NCBI RefSeq assembly: GCF_014646655.1
Contig: NZ_BMNR01000003.1
Location: forward strand, 97,039 to 161,038
Length of the DNA stretch: 64,000 bases
Direction of reading: 5' to 3'
DNA from: Yeosuana aromativorans
Lineage (GTDB): Bacteria > Bacteroidota > Bacteroidia > Flavobacteriales > Flavobacteriaceae
Shown here one piece after another: positions 58,492-64,000 of this stretch (within the stretch, counting starts at the first letter, position 1; each line of letters begins with the position of its first letter). Position numbers and translations under genes: made by a program. A model generated the notes under the pieces. The model was not told the DNA's origin. It did no database searches and worked only from the letters and a program-made list of their open reading frames with translations.

Positions 58492-60441
58492 ATGACGGAA
58501 TTTCAAAGGAAATTAAGAATCTTAGATTTTATACCTAACAGCTTTACCAAAAAGGAACTTTTTAAAATACTCAACAAAATACCTGTGCCATTAGCAATGG
58601 TTGACAGCAACCAAGATATTGTTTTCGCCAATCAACAATTGTTAAACTTAGGCGGGTTTTCAAATTTAAAAGGTGAAACATGCAAAAGTTCTTTTTGTAA
58701 CAGTATTTCCTGCTCTTGTTTAGCAATACCAGGTGAAAATTTATCAGACAAAATCAAAACAGGATTTGTTAAAAAAGATGGCACTTTAGCTATTGTCAAC
58801 AAAATTGCCCACAAATTAGCCCTAAACAACAAAGAATACACTTTGATTTTTATTATTGACATAACTGAAGAGGAAAAGCTTAAAAAATTTCAAGATGTAA
58901 TAATAAAGGAAAAGTCAATAGCTGAAAAAAAGGCTTTAAAGGAAACCGAAAAATTTGAATTTCTGTTTGAAAACTTTGGTGAAGCCCTTTATCTTCTAAA
59001 TAAAAAGGGTGATTTTATAAAAGTCAACAAAAAGGCTTTAAAACACCTGGGATATTCTAAAGAAGAATTACTTTCTATGAATGTTTTTGATATAAAAAAA
59101 ACACAAAGCATTTCAAAAGTTTGTGATTTAATGGAAGCAGTAAAGAAAAAAGGAAATTTATTGTTTGAAACCAATCACGTGACCAAAAAAGGTAAAATTA
59201 AAACCGTTGAAATAGCGTCAAGCTACTTAAATTTAAACGGCGAAGATCATTATTTCAGCAGTGTTCGTGATATTACACTAAGAAAAAAACTAGAAAGTGA
59301 TTTACTCATTTCAAGAGAAAAAGCACAAGAGTCAGAAAAGTTAAAATCGGCATTTTTAAATAATATAAGCCACCAGATACGAACACCACTTAATGGCATT
59401 TTGGGCTTTTTGGATATCTTGGAACATGATTTTTCAAACTTAACTCCAAAAGAACGAGCAGACTATTTTAATATCATTCGCGACAATAGCAATAAATTAT
59501 TGAATACCGTTGAAGACATATTAGAAGTTTCAAAATTAAATTCTGGGCAGGCAAAATTAAAATCAGATTGTTTTTCATTGAAAATTAACTTAGAAAAGTT
59601 AATTGAAGAAATGAAGCAAACCTATCAAGCCAATAATAATTCGTTTTGCTTTGAAATCGATCCCGATTTAGAAAACATAATGATTAAAACAGACAAAGAC
59701 ATGCTAATGCGTGTTTTAAAAAGTTTACTGGATAATGTTTTCAAGTTCAATATCCAAAAAGTTTTAAAATTAATAGTTCAAAATAACAATGGCCATATAC
59801 TTTTCTCTGTGGAAGACAATGGAGAAGGTATTCCAGACAAATATATTGACACCATATTTGAACCTTTCACTCAAACAGAATACACCTTAAAGCAAACCAT
59901 AAATGGCATTGGGCTTGGGTTAACCATATCAAAAAAACTGGTAAATAATTTGGGTGGTGATTTAAAAGTTGAAAGTTTACCGGGAAAAGGTACCCGATTT
60001 TATTTTTCAATTCCATATAAAAATGAAAGTCAACTAACCAAAACCGGCAAACTTGAAGTTCCTAATAAATCTTTAATTGGTAAAACCATATTAATTGCTG
60101 AAGATGACCTTATAACCTATATGCTATTAGAAACCAAACTTAAGGCAGAAGGTTGCAATATAGTGCATGCTATAAACGGCAATGAAGCCATAAAACAATT
60201 TGAATCAAACAAATTGATTGATTTGATCATTATGGATATTAACATGCCTGAAATGGATGGCTTAGAAGCTTCAAAAACCATCAGGGAAACATGTGAAAAA
60301 ATTCCAATTTTAGCACATTCAGCATTTGTACATGACGAATGCAAGAACAATTATTTAAAGTATGGATTCAATGGGTTTTTAAATAAACCAACAGATACAA
60401 ATACACTCATTAAAACAATAATGGCATGTATTAAAAATTAA
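58492..60441 (+). CDS. Hybrid histidine kinase (PAS-PAS-HisKA-ATPase-receiver)
   Basis: The ATG at 58492 (MTEFQRKL) gives 649 residues; TTG further upstream is less likely. Order: a first PAS with a cysteine cluster (CKSSFCNSISCSC, about 62-74), a coiled coil, a second PAS (about 155-265; YLLNKKGDFIKVNKKALKHL), HisKA with the phosphorylated His in LNNISHQIRTPLNGILGF (Gln in place of the usual Glu after His), HATPase (DNVFKFN, VEDNGEGIPD, GIGLGLTISKKL) and a C-terminal receiver (LIAEDDLITYML, acceptor in LIIMDINMPEMDG). There is no transmembrane helix, so it senses in the cytoplasm. Confidence 0.9.
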   Translation: MTEFQRKLRILDFIPNSFTKKELFKILNKIPVPLAMVDSNQDIVFANQQLLNLGGFSNLKGETCKSSFCNSISCSCLAIPGENLSDKIKTGFVKKDGTLAIVNKIAHKLALNNKEYTLIFIIDITEEEKLKKFQDVIIKEKSIAEKKALKETEKFEFLFENFGEALYLLNKKGDFIKVNKKALKHLGYSKEELLSMNVFDIKKTQSISKVCDLMEAVKKKGNLLFETNHVTKKGKIKTVEIASSYLNLNGEDHYFSSVRDITLRKKLESDLLISREKAQESEKLKSAFLNNISHQIRTPLNGILGFLDILEHDFSNLTPKERADYFNIIRDNSNKLLNTVEDILEVSKLNSGQAKLKSDCFSLKINLEKLIEEMKQTYQANNNSFCFEIDPDLENIMIKTDKDMLMRVLKSLLDNVFKFNIQKVLKLIVQNNNGHILFSVEDNGEGIPDKYIDTIFEPFTQTEYTLKQTINGIGLGLTISKKLVNNLGGDLKVESLPGKGTRFYFSIPYKNESQLTKTGKLEVPNKSLIGKTILIAEDDLITYMLLETKLKAEGCNIVHAINGNEAIKQFESNKLIDLIIMDINMPEMDGLEASKTIRETCEKIPILAHSAFVHDECKNNYLKYGFNGFLNKPTDTNTLIKTIMACIKN

Positions 60442-60468
60442 GGAAAAAACTCATATAAAATATAAATC

Positions 60469-60873
60469 ATGTCATTTATTACATTACCAAAAAAGCAAAA
60501 AAAATCATTCAGTATAATGGTTGTAGAGGACGATGCTGTTATTGGAGAAAAAATAACCAATGATTTTCAACATTTTATTGATCCAAAAGAAATAAAACTA
60601 GCAAGGTCCTTAAAAGAGTCATTTGATTTATTGGAATCCTGCGCCTTTAAAATCATTGTATTGGATTTAAGTTTGCCAGACGGCAATGGAATAGCTGTTT
60701 TAGATAAGTTACAAGAAGATGGCTTAAATGTATTGGTTTATGTCTTTTCAATAAACTCAGAACTGAAAAAACTATGTTTAAGAAAGGGAGCAACTGCCTT
60801 TTTTGATAAATCAAAAGATTTCAATGATTTAAAATCTACAATAAAAAAACACTTCACAAATAGTTATTTATAA
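60469..60873 (+). CDS. Stand-alone response-regulator receiver domain
   Basis: The 134 residues are one receiver domain: MVVEDDAVIGEKI, the acceptor aspartate in KIIVLDLSLPDGNGI, YVFSIN, and the lysine in ATAFFDKSKDF. No output domain follows. It starts 27 bp after the hybrid kinase stop, so it is probably in one operon with it and may receive or pass on phosphate from that kinase. About 230 bp of AT-rich sequence with no clear feature follows. Confidence 0.9.
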   Translation: MSFITLPKKQKKSFSIMVVEDDAVIGEKITNDFQHFIDPKEIKLARSLKESFDLLESCAFKIIVLDLSLPDGNGIAVLDKLQEDGLNVLVYVFSINSELKKLCLRKGATAFFDKSKDFNDLKSTIKKHFTNSYL

Positions 60874-61069
60874 TAACTTCTAAAAACCCCCTTTTGATAG
60901 GATTAATCTATTAGATTATAGCACTCATAAAAAACAAGGGGCTTCAAAACCATCTCAAAGAAATAAAATTTATATCCATTTTTAATTGAATTAACAATTT
61001 AGAAACACGACCACTTAAACTTGGCCATGTTAATAAATTGCAAAAAATAATAGTTTTCTTTTCTTTTTT

Positions 61070-61091
61070 AATAGTTTTACTATTATATTTG
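61070..61091 (+). promoter_or_regulatory. TetR-gene promoter with a dyad next to the -7 element
   Basis: The dyad AATAGT-TTT-ACTATT (61070-61084) runs into TATATTTG (61084-61091), a match to the TAnnTTTG -7 consensus, 19 bp before the ATG at 61110. A related half-site AATAGTTTTC lies about 20 bp upstream. It fits autoregulation by the TetR protein. Confidence 0.55.
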
Positions 61092-61109
61092 CGATAAATT
61101 TAATTATAT

Positions 61110-61778
61110 ATGGAATCATTACTTTCAAATATTAAAATATCGGTCCCAGAAAACATCTATGTTAAAGATCCTGAATCCTCAGCATTAGGCAAACGCATAG
61201 TAGAGCATAGTATCCTGTTAATAGATGAAATAGGTTTTGATAGTTTTACATTTAAAAAACTAGGTGAAAAAATTGGCTCAAACGAAAGCTCTATATACAG
61301 ATACTTTGAAAGCAAACACAAACTCTTGCTTTATTTATCATCATGGTACTGGGCATGGATTGAATATCAATTGGTCATAGAAACGCATACTTTAAAATCT
61401 GACGAAAAATTAGAGAAAGCCATTGAGGTTGTATCCCGCAATATTGAGTTAGATTCAAAATATTCCCATATTAATGAAATCATTTTAAACAGAATTATCA
61501 TTAATGAAAATTCCAAATCATTTCTAACCAAAGAAGTGGACAATGAAAACAAGGAAGGATTTTTTAGTGTTTACAAACGTGTGTCACATCGTTTAAGGGA
61601 TATGATAGCCGCTGTTAACCCAAACTATAAATTCCCTTCAAGTTTGGCAAGTACTATCATTGAAACCGCTTTGCATCAGCATTTTATCAAAGATCATTTT
61701 ATTTCCTTAACAGATTGCAACAACGAACTTACACCAACTGTGTTTTTAAAAGAGTTGGTTTTAAAAACCCTTAAATAA
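61110..61778 (+). CDS. TetR/AcrR-family regulator
   Basis: The 222 residues have an N-terminal helix-turn-helix: IVEHSILLIDEIGFDSFTFKKLGEKIGSNESSIYRYFESKHKLLLYL (core FTFKKLGEKIGSNESSIYRY, about 46-65), the usual Y-R-Y-F-x-S-K-x-x-L. The C-terminal helical domain has no known ligand pattern. It starts the tetR-ABC-HlyD operon, 6 bp before the ABC gene, and is probably its repressor. A dyad overlaps its promoter. Confidence 0.9.
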   Translation: MESLLSNIKISVPENIYVKDPESSALGKRIVEHSILLIDEIGFDSFTFKKLGEKIGSNESSIYRYFESKHKLLLYLSSWYWAWIEYQLVIETHTLKSDEKLEKAIEVVSRNIELDSKYSHINEIILNRIIINENSKSFLTKEVDNENKEGFFSVYKRVSHRLRDMIAAVNPNYKFPSSLASTIIETALHQHFIKDHFISLTDCNNELTPTVFLKELVLKTLK

Positions 61779-61784
61779 CCCATT

Positions 61785-63452
61785 ATGGATAAACTTACCA
61801 TGTCTCCTTGGAAACGTTTTATAGGATTGCTTCAATTAGAAAAAAGAGAGATTTTTCAAGTTTTTTATTACGCCATATTTTCAGGTATTGTAGCCTTGTC
61901 ACTCCCTTTGGGCATTCAGGCTATCATAAATCTTATTCAAGGTGCTGAAATATCAACATCATGGATTGTTTTGGTTATTTTGGTAACGCTTGGTGTAGCT
62001 TTTTCTGGAGCATTACAGCTCATGCAATTGCGCATTATTGAAACCATTCAACAACGTATTTTTTTAAGATCCTCTTTTGAACTCAGTTATCGGTTTCCAA
62101 AAATAAAGATGTCCGCCTTGAGCAATTATTATCCGCCTGAATTAGCAAACCGTTTTTTTGACACACTGACCATTCAAAAAGGACTATCAAAAATTCTGAT
62201 AGATGTGCCAACAGCCGTCATACAGATTTTATTTGCTCTTATTTTATTGTCATTTTACCATCCGTTTTTCATCAGTTTTGGAATCTTGTTATTGGTGTTC
62301 ATAGTAATCGTGTTTAAGTACACCGCAGAAAAAGGATTGGAGACAAGCCTGGAAGAATCTAAACATAAATACAAAGTAGCGCACTGGATTCAAGAAATAG
62401 CCAGAGCTATGGTAAGCTTTAAACTTTCTGGAAACACCAGTTTAGCAATTAATAAGAATGACGCTCTTGTGAATGAGTACATAACAGCAAGGGAAAGTCA
62501 TTTTAAAATACTCATGCTACAATTTATTCAGATGATTAGCTTTAAAGTAATTGTAACCGCTAGTTTATTGCTTATAGGTGGCGCACTGGTATTAAACCAA
62601 GAAATGAACATTGGGCAATTCGTCGCTGCCGAAATTATTATTCTACTTGTAATTGCTTCGGTTGAAAAGCTTATTCTAGGACTGGAACCCTTCTACGATG
62701 TACTGACTTCTATTGAAAAACTTGGACAAATAGTTGATAAGGATTTAGAAAAGCAAAAAGGAAATAAACCTAAAATTTTAGATGATATTAACATAGAATT
62801 AGAGAACGTGCATTATAGTGTTCCAAATCGTGAAAAGCCCATTTTAACAAATATTTCGTTTAGCATAAATTCCAAAAGCAGAATACTGGTTCAAGGAGAA
62901 AACGGTTCGGGAAAATCCTCATTGTTACGCTTGATTTCCGCTGTTATCGAACCTACATCTGGAAATATTTATATCAACAATCAATCATTAAAAAGTATAA
63001 ACCCCAATTATTATCGCTCATTATTGGGTTTATCACTAACAGAGGAAACTCCTTTTGAAGGCACCATAAGAGAAAACCTGACTTTTGGAAACACAGAAAT
63101 AACAGATGAGGCTATTTTTAAAGTTCTTCAAGTTGTTGGTCTTATGTCCTTTGTTAAAGAACAACCTGACGGACTGGAAACCATACTCTACCCTGATGGG
63201 AAGCAAATATCATATACCGTTTCCAAAAAAATTGTTTTGGCTAGAGCTATTTTAAAACAACCTAAAGTTTTAATTTTTGAAGATGCCCTGTTAAGGTTCA
63301 ATCAAGAAGAGAAGAACTCAATCATAAATTACCTAACACACAAAGACAGACCCTGGGCGTTAATTGTAGCTGGCAGTAATGAAGCCTGGAAAAATAAATG
63401 CACAGAATTTTTGACGCTTCATGAGGGACAAATCAAATCATTAAACTTTTAA
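61785..63452 (+). CDS. ABC exporter protein with a degenerate ATPase domain
   Basis: The 555 residues have a six-helix ABC exporter membrane domain (about 20-300) and a nucleotide-binding domain (about 333-555). Walker A is intact (GENGSGKS, 371-378). The other motifs have decayed: the Q-loop is LSLTEETPFEGTI without a Gln, the LSGGQ signature is YTVSKK (477-482), Walker B reads VLIFED with Glu and Asp exchanged, and the switch histidine is absent (LIVAGSN, 527-532). It may bind but not hydrolyse ATP normally. It lies between TetR and HlyD, so it is part of a type I-like export system. Confidence 0.88.
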   Translation: MDKLTMSPWKRFIGLLQLEKREIFQVFYYAIFSGIVALSLPLGIQAIINLIQGAEISTSWIVLVILVTLGVAFSGALQLMQLRIIETIQQRIFLRSSFELSYRFPKIKMSALSNYYPPELANRFFDTLTIQKGLSKILIDVPTAVIQILFALILLSFYHPFFISFGILLLVFIVIVFKYTAEKGLETSLEESKHKYKVAHWIQEIARAMVSFKLSGNTSLAINKNDALVNEYITARESHFKILMLQFIQMISFKVIVTASLLLIGGALVLNQEMNIGQFVAAEIIILLVIASVEKLILGLEPFYDVLTSIEKLGQIVDKDLEKQKGNKPKILDDINIELENVHYSVPNREKPILTNISFSINSKSRILVQGENGSGKSSLLRLISAVIEPTSGNIYINNQSLKSINPNYYRSLLGLSLTEETPFEGTIRENLTFGNTEITDEAIFKVLQVVGLMSFVKEQPDGLETILYPDGKQISYTVSKKIVLARAILKQPKVLIFEDALLRFNQEEKNSIINYLTHKDRPWALIVAGSNEAWKNKCTEFLTLHEGQIKSLNF

Positions 63453-63455
63453 GTT

Positions 63456-64000
63456 ATGCTGAATATATCCCATAACCAATTGTTAAATAAACACATAGAC
63501 CTAAGCGTTTATAAATCGGGCAAAAGAATCCTGGACAAAAGCTATTACAAATACTTTAACCGTTTTTTATTAGCTGCTGCCATTATTTTATTGATAGCCT
63601 TGTTTTTGCCATGGACACAAAACATAACCAGTCAAGGACAAGTGACTACCTTAAAGCCCAATCAACGGCCCCAACATATTCAATCACAAATTCCTGGCCG
63701 TATTGAAGAATGGTTTGTGCAAGAAGGAGATTATGTGAAAAAAGGCGATACCATATTAAGAATATCTGAAGTAAAAAGCGATTATTTTGATGACAAGTTA
63801 GTAGAACGGACAAATGATCAAATTGAGGCAAAATCGTCTTCTTTAAACTCTTACCAAGGCAAAGTAGAAGCGTTGAACAGACAGATTTTGGCACTAAATG
63901 AAAAACGATTAAAGTTGCAACAAACCCAAAATAAATTATTGCAAGCACGGTTAAAAGTAAAAAGTGACAGTATTGATCTTGAAGCGGCCAAAACCAATAT
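63456..64000 (+). CDS. HlyD-family membrane fusion protein, 3' end cut by window edge
   Basis: The start at 63456 is three bases after the ABC stop. The 181 visible residues show a cytoplasmic start, one transmembrane helix (FLLAAAIILLIALFLPW, about 37-53), the HlyD hinge GQVTTLKPNQRPQHIQSQIPG, a biotinyl-lipoyl half (IEEWFVQEGDYVKKGDTILRI; core FVQEGDYVKKGDTIL, about 87-101) and the start of a long helical hairpin (LNSYQGKVEALNRQILALNE). It should connect the ABC protein to an outer-membrane channel encoded beyond the window. Confidence 0.9.
   Translation, partial: MLNISHNQLLNKHIDLSVYKSGKRILDKSYYKYFNRFLLAAAIILLIALFLPWTQNITSQGQVTTLKPNQRPQHIQSQIPGRIEEWFVQEGDYVKKGDTILRISEVKSDYFDDKLVERTNDQIEAKSSSLNSYQGKVEALNRQILALNEKRLKLQQTQNKLLQARLKVKSDSIDLEAAKTN

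Noticed and set aside
58492..60441. Gln next to the phosphorylated His in the hybrid kinase as a sign of inactivity
   Set aside because: The SHQIRTPLN variant occurs in kinases with otherwise intact ATPase motifs, and all other boxes here are intact.
60874..61109. Complementary CCCCTT/AAGGGG bases in the gap after the lone receiver gene
   Set aside because: The arms are more than 40 bases apart and no T run follows, so a terminator is not supported.

Overview
The window looks like chromosomal DNA of a marine-type member of the Flavobacteriaceae (Bacteroidota). Signs are the AT-rich sequence, SusC/SusD outer-membrane pairs, two secreted proteins ending in type IX secretion (T9SS) sorting domains, lipoproteins with Bacteroidota lipoboxes, TAnnTTTG-type -7 promoter elements and several Bacteroidota-typical families (DUF4407, DUF5679, BlaI/M56 pairs, TPR histidine kinases). 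No rRNA, phage, insertion sequence or CRISPR array is visible. One tRNA (Leu, anticodon UAG) is present.

Layout. (1) 1-18295 is a starch/maltodextrin utilisation locus in two divergent arms around a LacI regulator. The left arm (minus strand) carries a LacI repressor, an MFS sugar importer, beta-phosphoglucomutase, a GH65 phosphorylase, a periplasmic GH13 lipoprotein and the start of an esterase-like lipoprotein. The right arm (plus strand) carries SusC, SusD, two SusE/F-like starch-binding lipoproteins and a large T9SS-secreted GH13 amylase. Two near-identical LacI operators lie between the arms. The logic is capture and cutting of starch at the surface, SusC/D import, periplasmic debranching, import through the inner membrane, then phosphorolysis to glucose and beta-glucose-1-phosphate. 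(2) 18300-25000 is housekeeping and regulation: tRNA-Leu, an M20 dipeptidase, a DMT exporter, a BlaI/M56 pair, a DUF4407 membrane protein, a STAS protein and an NTF2-like protein. (3) 25017-32108 holds a Gfo/Idh oxidoreductase and a complete 4-hydroxyproline catabolic operon (deaminase, semialdehyde dehydrogenase, epimerase, D-amino-acid oxidase type) with a divergent AraC regulator. (4) 32110-40693 is mixed: PhnA, a duplicated hypothetical protein, and a tightly overlapping operon ruvC-hemW-cyclase-GNAT-mmcQ in which hemW lacks an ATG and the GNAT gene has an in-frame stop, then a flippase-like gene and a glycosyltransferase. (5) 40696-45340 is a second BlaI/M56(-TonB) module with an esterase-TPR protein, three operator dyads, a DUF456 gene and a candidate small RNA. 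(6) 45454-60873 is rich in signal transduction: a TPR histidine kinase with LuxR regulator, a second LacI regulator, a 1569-residue T9SS protein, and a PAS kinase/LuxR/hybrid kinase/receiver cluster. (7) 61110-64000 is a TetR-ABC-HlyD efflux or secretion operon whose ABC ATPase has lost most catalytic motifs; the window ends inside the HlyD gene.

The most interesting points are the cis-regulatory architecture (four separate operator families placed next to their probable regulators), two families of small intergenic palindromic repeats, a candidate response-regulator-controlled small RNA, the degenerate ABC ATPase, and two lesions (ATA start, premature TAA) in one operon. All functional assignments come from reading motifs by eye; no database search was possible.
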